A DNA stretch of 64,000 nucleotides, taken from contig PTFA01000275.1 of NCBI GenBank assembly GCA_003342895.1, forward strand, positions 806,001 to 870,000. The letters run 5' to 3'. The DNA comes from Casuarius casuarius (Eukaryota > Chordata > Aves > Casuariiformes > Casuariidae). Shown here in pieces: positions 38,516 to 51,700 of the stretch. Both the position numbers and the translations under genes were made by a program. Every line of letters starts with the position of its first letter. The first letter of the stretch is position 1. The notes under the pieces are model-generated. The model did not search any database. It saw only the letters and a list, made by a program, of their open reading frames with translations, and had not been told where the DNA came from.

Positions 38516-39962
38516 GAAGTAGTTTGCCTACTTCTGTCTAGTGGGTAGGAGACTGGCTCAGGATTAGAAAATCAAAATTCTCTATCTTTACAGTGTAAGA
38601 GAATTCCAGCCCACGTGTTCCTCTTTCTTGGCTCGTACCCTCAACCACCAGGCTACCAGCCCTCTTGCTGCAGCTGTTGTATTTTACAAGAAAGATTTTG
38701 AGATCCCTTGAACCACAGAAAGGCAGTGGGGGAGTAGGAGTTTGCAGCCTACTGCCTATAGCACCCACCAGGGTGTGTGGAGCCCTGGGAGGACCTGCTT
38801 GCATTGTGCTTTCAGATGAGCCTGACTTTGACCTAATGGACTTCACATATCAGAGCTTTAGAACTTGGAGCCTGCAGTAAAGCCTATAAACATTCTTACT
38901 CCAGTGTAGATATTCATTAGCACTTGTGATAATTTTATCTGGGAAACACTGGCCTGAGTAGGACCAATTCTTAAATAGGGTTATTCTTAAAAGCTTCAAA
39001 TGCTAGATGCCAGAAAAGTGAATAGGTATCACAGAGTATATCCGACCTGTGTACTCTGCCATAAAAACCATGTAGTCATATCACTTTGAAATTCTGATGA
39101 TGTGGATGCAAGAAATTTATTTAATGGGCAGCTAGGCCAGGGTCCTGACCAGCATTTTTTATTGAAACTATACATATTACTCTGGGTTTCCGAACCAGTT
39201 TCCACTCTGACTGCCTGCATTAAAATACCTGAGCAGTTCTTAGGACAGGACTGAAATCCAGAACTACTGTCCTTACCGAGGGGAGTATTCAGAACAGCTG
39301 CCTAGTGAAACACTGAATTCACACATATTCATTTGTATTTTCTCTTCCTCTACCTCTTTCTTTTACTGGACTTTTTTTTTTTTTTTTTTCCTCCTCGCTG
39401 CAGCTGATGACATAGTCTACAGGTGTGGCAAGCCTTCAAAGGAAACGGGTATTTTAGGAAGGTCAAGGGACAGACTTGAGCCCCCTCCAGCTTAGCAGTG
39501 AACTGACCCTGAGTCTTGACTGGGAAGAATGTTCTGCTCCCTATGAATGTTATTCACAAATGCTAGCAGAAACGTAGGGAGCCACCTCCTTTTATTCCTC
39601 TCTCCCCCAACACACACACGTGCGTACACACACACACACTTTAAAGGAAAATTTTAATACAACAGAGGTGGGTTATCTATTTTCAGGAGAGCATTTCAAG
39701 TCGTGGAGCCCAGGTAGAGGGAGATGTTTTGCTGCAGTCCTGACCCCAGAATGTGAACTGAGATTCCACTGCAGCATTTCACTTAAATGGCCTCTGCGCT
39801 GCACCTTCAATGCTCTAATCCTTACGTGAAGGCCTAATTCTTTGCTTTTCCAGTGCAGTGTGTGAGATGGTTGGTTGCCAGATTCAGGGATCTGGATTCC
39901 ACTCCACGCTTCTGCATCTTAAGTTTGGCATTGCAGTGTTCAGCACTGCAGCACTGAACTAC

Positions 39963-39985
39963 TTTTTTTTTTTTTTTTTTTTTTT
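39963..39985. repeat. poly(T), 23 bases
   Basis: Pure T run. A further T18 lies at 39372-39389. Confidence 0.95.
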
Positions 39986-40517
39986 ACTTTGTGTTAATAC
40001 ACATGCATATAGGCTGGGGAAAAAATATTACAGTGCAATTAACTAGAACTGTGAGTAATGTTTGTTCTCTTGCTCAGATATTGCAGGGAAAGTACTAGTA
40101 TAATTTTATAGTCCTTAATAAGAAATGGCAACATTTGCACCATGTTCTAACCTCAGCACATATTTTTGGAACAGATTCCAGTGTTATCATTTTAAGCACT
40201 TGTTACAACAATTCTCAACATCCTGCAAGACTTGACTCTCATGTAGCGTTATCATTACACAATATAGCACTACACTTTTACTAACATGAACTTTTTGTAG
40301 TTTGCCTATTTCATTCTTTCCTGAAACATTAGAGACTGAAAATGAGCAAAAGGTTAAAATAGCAGGTCACTCTCCAATATATTTAACTGACTAAGGTAAA
40401 GTGTATTCATATGACGTAAAGTTAGTTAAAAATTACTTCCATCCTCTTATGAAAACTCTTGCATCAAGACAGGAAAAGCATGAATTAACTCGTGTGATAT
40501 AAATAGCAATGTCACTT

Positions 40518-40540
40518 AGAGCTACACTAAGTGTAGCTCT
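40518..40540. repeat. perfect 11-1-11 palindrome
   Basis: AGAGCTACACT, one A, then AGTGTAGCTCT: 22 paired bases with one central base. It lies 20 bases before a 26-base A run. Confidence 0.95.
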
Positions 40541-40559
40541 ATCCAAAAGTATCTTCCTT

Positions 40560-40585
40560 AAAAAAAAAAAAAAAAAAAAAAAAAA
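40560..40585. repeat. poly(A), 26 bases
   Basis: Pure A run 20 bases after the 23-base palindrome. Confidence 0.95.
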
Positions 40586-40860
40586 GTGGGTCCAAAATTT
40601 TGATCTATTGCTTACATAGATAGTCCAACTGAATCACATCAGCTTGAATGATATATCTATAATGTGTTTTCATTAATTCTTTTCTTATCCATTTCCACAG
40701 CATACTCTCAGGGAAATGTAAGGATCATTTAAATGGACAAAAGCAGATAAGAGCATGCTTCCGTTCTCTCTAACTCTGATGTATTTTCATTGTATAATTA
40801 TGGAGAGGGAAACGTTTGCTAAAGTCCAGAACACAATGCTGAGACTGACACTTGCCCTAC

Positions 40861-41025
40861 TCCTGTCTCCACCAATATTTTACTGACATGACTCTGGACA
40901 AGTTATTGCTCTTTCCTGTGCCTCAGTTTCCCTGTATGAAAAATCAAAGGAATTATACAGCCCAAAGACACTTTGAAATCTATTGCTGAGCAAACATGGT
41001 AGCTAATTATCATCATTCATCACTC
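40861..41025 (+). mobile_element. degraded MIR-like tRNA-derived SINE
   Basis: The segment carries the hallmark GTGCCTCAGTTTCCCTGT (40918-40935), preceded by a GGACAAGTTATT motif and followed by a tail CACTTTGAAATCTATTGCTGA. This order is the body and 3' end of the old MIR/CORE-type SINEs of amniotes. Substitutions and gaps are many, so it is an inactive fossil. The exact family is not assigned. Confidence 0.6.
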
Positions 41026-41059
41026 AAGGGTACAATGTGAAAAGTCAAATCTCATGTAA

Positions 41060-41250
41060 GAGTAACACCCAGTTCTTTTTATCAGCAGATCTTAAAGGCC
41101 TTTACAATGGAATACAGTATAATTTTCTTTGCTCAACAACTTGGAAAACAGAGGCACTGACCTTGGTAAGGTCACACCTCAAGCCGTTGATAGAGCCAGA
41201 AACAGACCCAAGTCTCAGAAGGCCTTGCCCTGCACTCTACCCCAGCATTT
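41060..41250 (-). mobile_element. second MIR-like SINE in inverted orientation
   Basis: Read on the plus strand, it shows the reverse complement of the same element: tail (CAGCAGATCTTAAAGGCC, 41083-41100), then GAAAACAGAGGCACTGACC, GGTAAGGTCACAC, and AGAGCCAGAAACAGACCCAA. It lies tail-to-tail with the copy at 40861-41025. Confidence 0.6.
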
Positions 41251-42119
41251 TAGAGATACAGAACTCCTCAGTTATACAAATAAGTTCCAAAAGAAAAGCT
41301 AAAGGCCTGCTGCCTCCTTCTTGTCTTCTCTGAAACTCGATTTTATGCATCAAAGGTTGCGTATGTCAGTCATTTTCTTTCTGGAGGCCTAATGTAGTTA
41401 TGTGGTGTGACAGTAATATCAAGCCTTGGTTTTCTTATTAATTCACATCTTAATTCACCATAATTTAATTATTTTAAATGGGAAAAAATGTATATTTTCT
41501 TTCCTCAGTCTTTTTCCTGACTCAAAATTGAGACTTCAAAAAGCATACTGATTTCAGAGACAAATAATAAACCATTTGAAAGATAAAGTATCTCTCACTT
41601 AAGAAATATTTTGGAATAAAAATTAATAAGAACTTCCTGTATAAATAGGAGAACTGTGAGGAAGTGGTTTCCTGTTCCAGAAGTCTATTAGTTTCTTCTT
41701 TCTGCTAGAAAATATTATGAAAAAAAAAACAAACAACCTGTCAAAGATGCAAAGCAAATTAATAATTTGAAGTATAGCATAAAATAGAAATCTGAAACAA
41801 ACCATCTGAGTTGATTGATTTTTTTTAATGTCTCTGTTATTTTTTGTTTTCTAATGTATGCCAAAACACATTCTGAAATGGAAAATTAGAATGGAATATC
41901 AGGAAATCAGAATTTGATGTCAGTTTTTCATGATTTTTTTCAAAATTGGGTTTGTCAAAATTATTTTCCCTTGCTTTGATTAACATGAATTGGAATTATC
42001 TAGTAGAAAATTTCTGAACAGTTTTCCAAAATTATTCATTAGGAGAGCATCCAATGGTGTCTGAGCATTAAAAAGAGAATTGCTGGGCATCAGCAAACTG
42101 TGGGAAGACTGAATACATG

Positions 42120-42240
42120 AAATGTTAATAATAATAAAATAATACCTTATGTGTATTTATGCAGTGCCTAGAAACCATGCCCCGGGACCAATCCCACACG
42201 ACATTTTACTTTTAATTAAATAACGCTTCAGAGAAATAAA
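42120..42240 (+). repeat. old amniote interspersed repeat fragment
   Basis: An AATAATAATAAA lead is followed by GCAGTGCCTAGAAACC and GGGACCAATCCCACACG. This order recalls a dispersed repeat common in turtle and bird genomes (AAT-rich start, then a GCGCCTAG... GGACC... module). Family name not assigned. Confidence 0.35.
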
Positions 42241-45200
42241 GGGAAATAGGTTTGTGACCTGATTAATCATTGTACTACTCAATTTTACATGACTGCATCC
42301 CAAATGATTTCACATGCACTATTCCGATGTAAAACTAGAGTATTGCAGTGGTGACTCAGGATGGAGTTTGGGATTTTTTTGTTTGTTTGTTTGTTTTTTG
42401 CCCTCTGGAAAAGCTGATTTGAGAAATCCCTCACTGCCTCTGCTAGCCCCCAGCCACTAATTCTAACTCCTTAAGGCTTTTTATTTAACCAAGATCATTT
42501 TATTGATTCAGTTCATAGTATGGTGCACTAACAATTCTGTCCTGCCCTAGCCGATGGCAGGGACAAATCAGCATTGCTGCCGAGGTGACTAAGCCAGGAT
42601 CCTTATGCTCAGTGGGGATGGATACATACTGGAGGCTAGGATTCAGCCCCCACAAAACTTTATCTGGGATCAATCTGGGCCTTAATCTCTTGGAATTATT
42701 GAGTAAAATATACACGACATAAAATGCAGTTTTACATGCGACTCTTGCAACTGAATATACGTGTGTATACAGATACAGATGCTTGTATCTATCAGTTAGG
42801 TGGCTAGAGATCACCGTGATGGAAGTGCTTAAAAGACAAATCTGGCTAGCTTCAAAACAGCACTTTACTAGACTGACATTCATTAGTAACACATATTGCC
42901 AGTGGTTAGCTCTTACACACGATTAATTATTACCACTGCATATGCACATAGTGAGTCTTTAACAAACATTTCCTATGCTAGCTGTGTGTTTTCAATACTA
43001 TGGAGCCGATACCATGTAGTTAGCACTGACGGCTATGGTCCGATGGTCATCCTCCTCAAAAGGAAGGGTGGCTCTCATCTGCTCCCAAGACAGATTAGCT
43101 TGTTTTTAGGAGCAGCACTTGTCAGCTCCTCCAGGCATGTTTCCTATCTGTTCTACATCCATTGCTCTTACCCTGTTTGTGCAATTATACCACAAGTCTC
43201 CACTTGCAGTTATGCATCACCTTTATACTTACCTTTAGCTGTGCCAAAGTGCTCAAATATTGCAGTTATCAGTAGTGTTACAGTATTACAAAATGGTTTT
43301 ACAGTGTTGTTGGTTATGCTATTTTAGTGTGCTTATGTTTAGGTTTAAAACAAGCAAATACTAATTATGTCCTGCTCAGTCTGCTTCTATTTTAGGGGTG
43401 CAACAGGCCTCTGCTTTGGCAACACGGTTTCTACTTCAGCTACACCCTGATAAATCTGATGTGGCTTCAGCAGAAGTTAAAACAATTTATTTCAGATTCG
43501 CATTTAAATATGGGATAAGAATCAGACCTTTGTCTATGAAGCAGGCTTATGCTTTCTCTCCTTTGGATGGAAGTAACCTGCTTACTATTACCTACGAGGG
43601 CTTCTCTAGCATGTTCTCAGATGAAGAACCCAAGGAAAATCAGGATAGTGACTTTCTGAGTTTACCACATGATTCAAATAGTTGACACTGTTTTACTGTT
43701 TTACTTTCTTGCTGTGAGTATGCACTTACGTTCTACAGTTTCAACATTTGTAATTAAAAAAATAAAATAAAAATCTTACAAGCAATAGGAGAGCTCTGTA
43801 TTACATGGCCCTGTAGGATGTATATTTTGGGCATTCATATGTTTGGCTCTTCAATGGACAATTTGGTGCCACATGCAGTATTTAGACTGCAGAACTGTGA
43901 GTATTGGGTGAAGAGATGAACACAAACCCTCTGTACTGCACACACGCAGCGGGGGCTGTGCTACTACCAAAGGTGTGTCCGTACAGCTGCACTGCACTGT
44001 GACCCTGCTTCCTTCCTTGGACCAGGAGAAATTAAGTGGCCCGCTCTCCCATGAAGATGGCACAAACCTACCAAAGGCCAAATACATCCTCGCAGCAGTA
44101 AGAACAGTATGTGTTTCTATTCTTTTTCCTCGTTTATTCCTATACTTATTCCTAGTTATGATTAGAAACACTAAAATGTAGTAACCCTGCCCTCTCTATG
44201 GGCCTGTGGCAGATTGCTAAAGGACTCCATGGCCACATGTGGGATATATCTGCAAGAGGGCATACAGGGTCAGCACAGAAGGACCCACTTCTCTCTGACA
44301 CTCTCTTTCATTTTCTTTCCCCATAACACTCACCATGAAAGTTCAAGGTATTGAGCACTGATTACTTTCACTTAACCATGGAAGGTCAACTAAAGGAAAA
44401 GCAAAAACAAAACAAAGCAAAAAAGAGATCAGCTGATACCATAAGGCTTTTTGTCTGAGGACTCAGAGGAGCAGCTCCTTTGTCTGGTGGATTTCTCAAA
44501 ATCTAAAAAGATTAAAGGGTAGAGCTACATTTCTCTGAACAATTGATTTTTTTTTTTTTTTTTTAGGTCACTATTGGAATGAAAAAACCCCCACAAACCC
44601 ATTGATTTTTAAGTTAAACCATTTTTTCCTTTTTTCCTTAATTAATAACTTTTTTTGGGGGGAGGGAAAGTGGGAGGACAGAGAAGAGATAAATATTTTA
44701 AAATAAATAATAATAAAATATTTTGCTGCTTTTAAATTTAGCTTTTAGAAGTGAAACTGAAGCAAAATTATGATGGAATACTTCAGCAATCTGGTGACAG
44801 CTTTAGCTTTTAGCATCTAGACTAACCTACCCATCTAGGTATCTCTACAGCCAGTGGAGAGAAACTAGCCACGCACTTTGTCCTAAAATATGCACCAAAC
44901 AAGCAGCATGGATTGTATTGGGAAAGCACTATTTGTGACCCTTTATTATAAAGGCTTTAAGTTTACATTCACTGGCATTAAAACTGAGCAACTTTTAGAT
45001 GGCTAATTCTAGATGTGACTAATTATACCCAGAATCAGGAACTGTTTTAAGAATTTTATTTAAAATATCATCACAATTTTTTTTAAAAGCCTGATTTTTC
45101 AGTCTTTTCTTTTTTGAACTGCATAAAGAATTTGACATAAATGTTTTAGTTTATTTGTTCATTTCAAGAGTAGCTGAATAGAAGTACAGAAGGTTATCAT

Positions 45201-45810
45201 CTAGTTGTAGTCAGAAATACTCATAAAAATAAGAAATTATTTTTCAAAGAATGAAAAAAGAAAAGTCAGAACTTTGTGTCTTCAAAATTTCCTTTGAAAG
45301 GGTAAGTATACAAAAGAGTGGAAGCACATGAAATACAGGTGAATTATGTTAAAATTTCTTACTTTTCAGTACTACAGAAGGCTGTTCACTTATATTTTCT
45401 TTTATAACTCTGCCAACTTATCAGAGAGAAATGAGGGGTGAAACTAAAGAGTGCTGTCCTGAGGACAGTCACGAAAGATGGATTTTATTAATGATATTAT
45501 GTGTATCAGTAGCTTAATAGTTTTGAATCTTGACTCATAAAAAAGTTTCTTTTTGTGCTCGGGAAGCAATTTTCCTAATTATTACTAACACACCTTGAAT
45601 TTTTGATTGTCTGTGAATATCTATGAATATTTTCTTCCATATACTGTTCATCACTTAAATTTGGAATAATTATCCATTTTATAATTTATCATTATCTGGT
45701 TAAATCAAACAACCCAACCTCTTTTAAGTGCTCTACCTTATGCAAAAGCAATATTTACATTCAAAAACTCTTTGAAGACTCAAGGCTATTTGAAGTAGTA
45801 AAGATAAAAA

Positions 45811-45873
45811 TAAAATAAAATAAAATAAAATAAAATAAAATAAAATAAAATAAAATAAAATAAAATAAAATAA
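45811..45873. repeat. (TAAAA)12 microsatellite
   Basis: Twelve perfect TAAAA units plus a partial one. The complementary (TTTTA)n array lies 2.6 kb away at about 48505-48553. Confidence 0.95.
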
Positions 45874-46203
45874 TACATCTCAATAGCTAGTTTTTTTAGG
45901 ATATTCCAGTACGGTGTATGAGATGCATGTGTGAGTGTGTGTAAATAAAGTTTAATCAAAGGTAACAAATATCTGAACAGTTTTATCTTTTCTTTTTTTT
46001 TCCCAAATATTCAGTTCAACTTAGAGATAAAAAGTATAAGCTTAGTAGTTTCAGCATGGAAAAGATGTAAACATCTGAAAACTGTTATCTATAGCAAAAA
46101 AACATGTTAGCTAGCCATAGATATAGTCACCTCCACCAATAATGTGAATGCTCTAGAATTTGGAGAATCTTAAAAGTAGACCAGAAATAATCAGAATTCT
46201 TAA

Positions 46204-46254
46204 AATAATAATAATAATAACAATAACAATAATAATAATAATAATAATAATAAT
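46204..46254. repeat. (AAT)n microsatellite with AAC interruptions
   Basis: About 17 trinucleotide units with two CAA/AAC variants. Confidence 0.95.
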
Positions 46255-47260
46255 ATTGGCAGAGGCCTGAGAAGGAAAACAAACTCTATAAAGTCAAGGG
46301 TACTGAGACGTACTGGAATCAGAAAATGTTTTCAAAGACTGCAGGCTGCCTTTATCAGAGCAGGTAACTGCAAAATAGGNTGTTGAAAACATACATAGTG
46401 CTAGTTGTTTGTATGCTTCAGAGGAAACAGGTACAATTATGTACTAGATAAGTAAAAGCCAGACTGCAAATTCTGATGAACTATCCCGAGGAAGTATTTG
46501 TTTCACCATTTCCAAATATGTGCCCCTCTCTCAGGTGAAGAATTAGTGTTTGGGACATTTCCTCCTATTCTACAGTGTTAATCATTTTAATAAAACTCTT
46601 GAGGCACAAGTTTTCTTCAAGTTCTGAAGAAACTTTGTTTATGAGACTATGAGGAAAAAAAAACCTTCAAATTTTACTGAAAAATGTATTGAATTTCTCA
46701 ACCTAAATTTTTCTCTCATACAATGTTCATAAATAATCTTGTAGCTTTCTGACAGAACCTAATCTGACATATATTTTTTTCCCCTTTTGAGTTATTGAAT
46801 CAAAGAATGGTAGCTGCAAGTGAACAGCAAAATGCACATTAACTTCATAGAAGGAAAGAGTGTTTTTATATTTTTACATTATAACTGGTATGTTTATGCT
46901 ATTTAGTATTTATTGGGCGTATAGTAGAGCAGGGGAGAGTCATTGGGAGCTATTTACGACTCTTCAGATAGGCCTCAGCAAGAGGTTATGTCATCAAAGC
47001 ACTGTTCTAAGTGCTGAAGCTGACAAAAGCCTTAATTTGGCCCGTGGCACTCAAAAAGCGACTTAACTCTCCTGCTTCTCATCAGCCACCTGTTCCTAAA
47101 CCTTCCTATTACCTCTATTGCTGTACTGAAGAAATAGCATCCCAGTGTCACACTAGAGGCGAAACTTCCTCCGCTGTGGGAACTTCTGATTCTCTAAAAC
47201 TCAGCAAAGGGCCGTCTCCATTAGAACAATCTCTGAGAACGAGAAACCTGATAGTGAAGT

Positions 47261-47325
47261 ACAGTTCTAGGAGCCAAGAAGTCTGGATTTGCTCTGAGCT
47301 TTGCCACTCGCTCACCGTGCAAGTG
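47261..47325 (+). mobile_element. 5' fragment of a MIR-like SINE
   Basis: GTTCTAGGAGCCAAGAAGTC and then GAGCTTTGCCACTCGCTCAC correspond to the head of the MIR-like SINE (tRNA-related part). The copy stops before the CAGTTTCC body motif, so it is truncated. Confidence 0.5.
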
Positions 47326-47927
47326 TTAGGAAGAGAAAAAAAGAACAAGTACGCAAACAAGCCTTGAAACCTGTCCCTGCAAATCACAGGTCAGCTGAGG
47401 ATGAGTTGAGAATTTTTCCCATTTATTCATATGTGTTCACAGCCCCAGACATTAAATTAGGAGAAATAATATGGTGTTTATTTTACTGTCATTTGTAAAG
47501 TGTTTTGTCATCTTTTGTTGAATATTAGTTTGTGTAGTTTAAGACAATAATATAACATATTTATATATTATACACTTATTTATAAATCACTTCCAGTTAT
47601 CATTTTTAATTAAACATGATGTGCTAAACCAACCCACTTTTGAGGTACCCTGTGGTAGTCTTAGATAGCTCTGAGCAAGGTATCTTAGTGTCACAAACAG
47701 TATAGATGCACAAACGCTAAATGATTTTACCTTATAATCTTATCCAGCCATTGTGCTTCTTTAAACATATACAACCACATGTTTTTTAATGCCATACTTC
47801 CTTTTACAAATGGAAGTTTCAAAAGCAGGAAAAAAAACAAAAGCATGGTTTCTTGTAACTGTTTACAAGCCTTGAAAGGATTTTCTGCTTTTTTTCCTCG
47901 CATTGTAGTGTAATTGCCGTTCCCAAA

Positions 47928-48000
47928 AGGTACTGAGTGTCCACAGCTCCCACTGAATTCTTGGTAAAATACAGATGCTTAGTACTTTGCAAGGTCAGAC
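47928..48000. repeat. old repeat with CAGCTCCCACTGA core
   Basis: The order AGGTACTGAGTGTCCACAGC, TCCCACTGAATTC, GCTTAGTACTTTGC, AAGGTCAGACC matches a dispersed semi-palindromic repeat of sauropsid genomes in which a core like CTCCCATTGACTTCA is flanked by inverted GTGCTGAG... arms. It is degraded here. Confidence 0.4.
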
Positions 48001-48504
48001 CAATACAGAACTATATGTTTCTTAGAATTTTTGCACAATGTCAAGAAATGCCTGTAAAACTTTTTCGGGTTGGTGATGCCATCTTCAGTTTAGACAGAGA
48101 GTTTGAAAATTAAAGACAGAATAATGGCTAAAGCAGCACTTTTCTGACAGAAATGTATAATATGCTTTGACCTTTAAGAGCTTCTTTCATACACTTCTAA
48201 TTTGATATTTGTTTTCTGAACATCTGTTACTGTACTTAAGAACCTGCTCTTGGCCTACACTCCATTTTCTTTCTGGATTTCAGATGTTAAGATAATACAT
48301 TCTAATATTGTTTAGACATGTGCCCGCTCCTTTAATCCAAGGATAAACAAGTTGAATCAAAGATGTGAAATACTGCAGCACGACTCCTTCTTCACTTCCC
48401 CTTATGCTTTTAACATAATTGAATGCTAAAACATTACCGAGAGTAGTACAAAATATGAACTCAAAATTAAATCAAAGGGGATGGTCTTGGAGGCAGGGGT
48501 TTGT

Positions 48505-48553
48505 TATTTTATTTTATTTTATTTTATTTTATTTTATTTTATTTTATTTTATT
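48505..48553. repeat. (ATTTT)n microsatellite
   Basis: Nine or more ATTTT units, the inverse complement of the 45811-45873 array. Confidence 0.95.
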
Positions 48554-48680
48554 ACATTTCCCTTGCTAGTGGATCTCTCAATCCCTTCACTATGAACTTT
48601 GGTAGAAGATGTTTTTGCAGCAGCTACATAGTAGATGCCTCATTTTACTGGAACTTTCAAGAGCTGTGACTTTCTGCAAA

Positions 48681-48740
48681 AGAAGGAAGCAAGCAAGCAA
48701 GCAAGGAGAGAAAGAGAAAGAGAGAAAGGGAGGAAAGAAA
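48681..48740. repeat. (AAGC)n then (GAGAAA)n tract
   Basis: Four AAGC units followed by irregular purine repeats. Confidence 0.9.
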
Positions 48741-51700
48741 ACCAAACCAACCACAATATTAAAAATAATAAGTATGTTTTGGGACAGCAATATCAATTTC
48801 ATAAGTTTTTTTATAAATGGAGCACTGTATTGCTCACCCGGTGGTGCAATTGTGATGTAGCTTAGGCAGCAGAGTCTTTAGATCAGGAATTAGATTGATT
48901 AGTGGAACAATACTAGAAATAAGTAGTCTTTTGTCTATACTAATGCTATTCTTTGCACAGACAGAAATCCACTGTATTCACTGTATCAAACAATTAATCC
49001 CATCTTTTGAAAGACTAACACATCTAAAAGCCATTTTCAAATGGCTTCTTACTACCAAAGTTTTCCGAGAATAATACATGTTTGACTAATTACAGCATAC
49101 ATTTGCCAGCAGCATAAGAATCCTATCTGTTCATCTGCCTGGAAGAAGGCCTACTTTCCTCAGTTTGAGAAGTGATGTTGAACAGCTCTGATATCTGTGG
49201 TTAAAATAAGTATATAAATAACAAAGCAAAACAACATTTTCCCATCACACGTAATCAACACAAGTTGCTAATTATCAATAAACACGTTGACAAAGGTTTA
49301 TCGATTGCAAGAAACAAGCAATATGCCACATCTCACAGCTATCTTGTGCTGAAATTTATAATTGCTTTTGGATACAAACTTTGAAATTAATTTGATGTTT
49401 TTGCAGCACTGTAACATTCCTGGGGTTGAGATCTTTATGCTGAAGACAATTTTGGTGTCAGGGGATCTCATTGCCTTTAATGAATGCCTTTGTACAGATA
49501 AGAGACACAAATTGGGCCAGATTAAGAAGACAGCAAATGGCTTTAAGACTCAAGGGATGGATCTGCTGTTGCAGAACTGTGTCTTTCTAGTCGTACCCTA
49601 ACCTACAAAGCCATAGAAAACAGAGGAATGGATCCAACCTGAAAGAACATGGTGGCGGAGCAAAGATTTGCTTCCAAGCTATTTTTATTAAACTGTTCTG
49701 AACCAGCAGACCAGCTTAATAAAACTTGCTTTTTAGTAAGGGACCTTGCTTTAAGCTATAATGAAACCCCTCCTAAGAAATCAGAGGTTTTATGGCATAT
49801 TTTTTATGTACACTCTTCAAAACGAAAAGTTTCCATTACAAAAGTAATCACTAATTTTGATACACCAAATATACGATGCACACTGAAGATGTTTAGGACA
49901 ATTAAAAAAAGAGACATTCATCCATAAAGGCTGGATTTTCTTTTTACAGTAGTCCAAACCTCTAGTCTGCATTATTTCCAAAACAATATTCTGTACAATC
50001 TGTTGGATTCGCCATAGAAAAATAAAGATTCATTGGTCAATGAAGGAAGTAGTAGGGTCTTGGCACAGCAGAGCAAATGAAACTCTGCCATTGAGGCAGA
50101 TTGCTTTACTAGAAGAAGTTTCATGAGGCTAACTCCTGGCATGTGTGTAGGGGTTTAATATTACCTCACTTTTTATTTGGCAGTTCGATTCAGCTGCAAA
50201 AGTACAATGACAGTACAGACAATCAAATGAATGATTATCTAACAATTAACACACCAAAGGAAACTTGTTTTCCAGTGAATGCAAGTAACTCTATATTCCA
50301 AGATTTCCTGTCCTCACTGCTGGCAAGTCCAGCAAGCAGCAGCAGTATTTAACCTGCACTAATGACCAGACAGATAAGGCATATGGTGGCCATGCTTGGT
50401 GTTCTCTCTTCATGGCAACACATAATCGTATTGGATGTTTTTAGGTCTCCATCTACAAAATACATCCTGTTTGGGTACAAGCCATCTCAACTAAAATACC
50501 ACATCTCTGTCAAGCTAGTTACACCAAAACCACTGAGAGCCAGGGTTAGTTCAGGTTAAAGACTATTAGATACTTTCATGGTTAAAGCAGTCTAAACGTG
50601 TACTGTGCATACCCACACTGCCCATGCCCTCAGGGCTATGAAGGAAACTACATAAAGAAAAGGATTGCTTTCTCTTCAAATGCTATTGTTTTCACAATAC
50701 AAACCCCACCAGCTTGTTTTGTGCAGGCTTTTAAGTCAAGAGAGAGGGGAAAATATCCCCATTTCTTTCAGTGTTACGTTAACATTCGAGTCATATCTCT
50801 GTGGTGTGCTAACATTCAAGCGTGTTTAAAGCTATTTCAAGTCAATGGACTTGATTCAACAGTGTAATGCTCCAGTTTTAGGTAGCTCAAAGGAATGTAG
50901 CTGGATTGATTGCCATGTAATGCAGTGGTTAGTTGGGATCAATATTGGTAACAGTAGCTGTAAGAAGGCAATATCCACAGAAGATTTTTCTCACTGGCCA
51001 GGGATGAGCATGGACTCATCTATTCCCAAATTCTACCAACTAGGTGCATAAACAGAATTTAAACTTTATGCAGGACTGTGGCAAATGTTGCTCAGTAAAA
51101 AGGCACCATCTAAAAAGGAGGAGTTTGCCAGCTGGTCTTATTAAATGACAGTTCATCATTACATTGTAAGAATTGACTGCATTACTGTAAGTGAGGGCAC
51201 ATTTGTCTCCTCAAGCCATCAAAAATAACCAGAGCCTATTTCTCTCTTAATTCCATGATTCCTGAGAATTAAATATTCTTTTTCTATTTTATCAGAAGAG
51301 TCTACTCCATAGAATAGTCTATTTGCAAAATAATTGCAAAGGAAAACGGCCTTCCGAAAGTACCTAGCTTTTTAATGTACTAAGAATTCACAGAAGAGTT
51401 TAGTTGCAAAATGTAAAAATACAGTCGAACAGCTAATGAAAATGTAGACTCATTACAGTGATACAGATACTCACCACTGTTCCATTTTTTTTTGCTGTCT
51501 TCTGTAATTACCTTTGTAGATTTTAAAGTGTATTTGTTTGGGGTTCTTTTCCTTTCTACCTCCTGGATTACAGGAATCTTGATTGCTTTTGCTAAGCTGC
51601 TTCTTACAGTTCCTTGTGGGCTGCAGATTAGTAGCACTCTACAGAAGGCATTTTGCAGCTGTAATCCAGGACACTTTAGGAAAAGGAAGCAGAATTCATA

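Noticed and set aside
42500..43327. Adjacent 130- and 143-codon frames on opposite strands
   Set aside because: Neither has a recognisable domain. The 143-codon plus-strand frame does not begin with ATG, and there is no splice or expression evidence.
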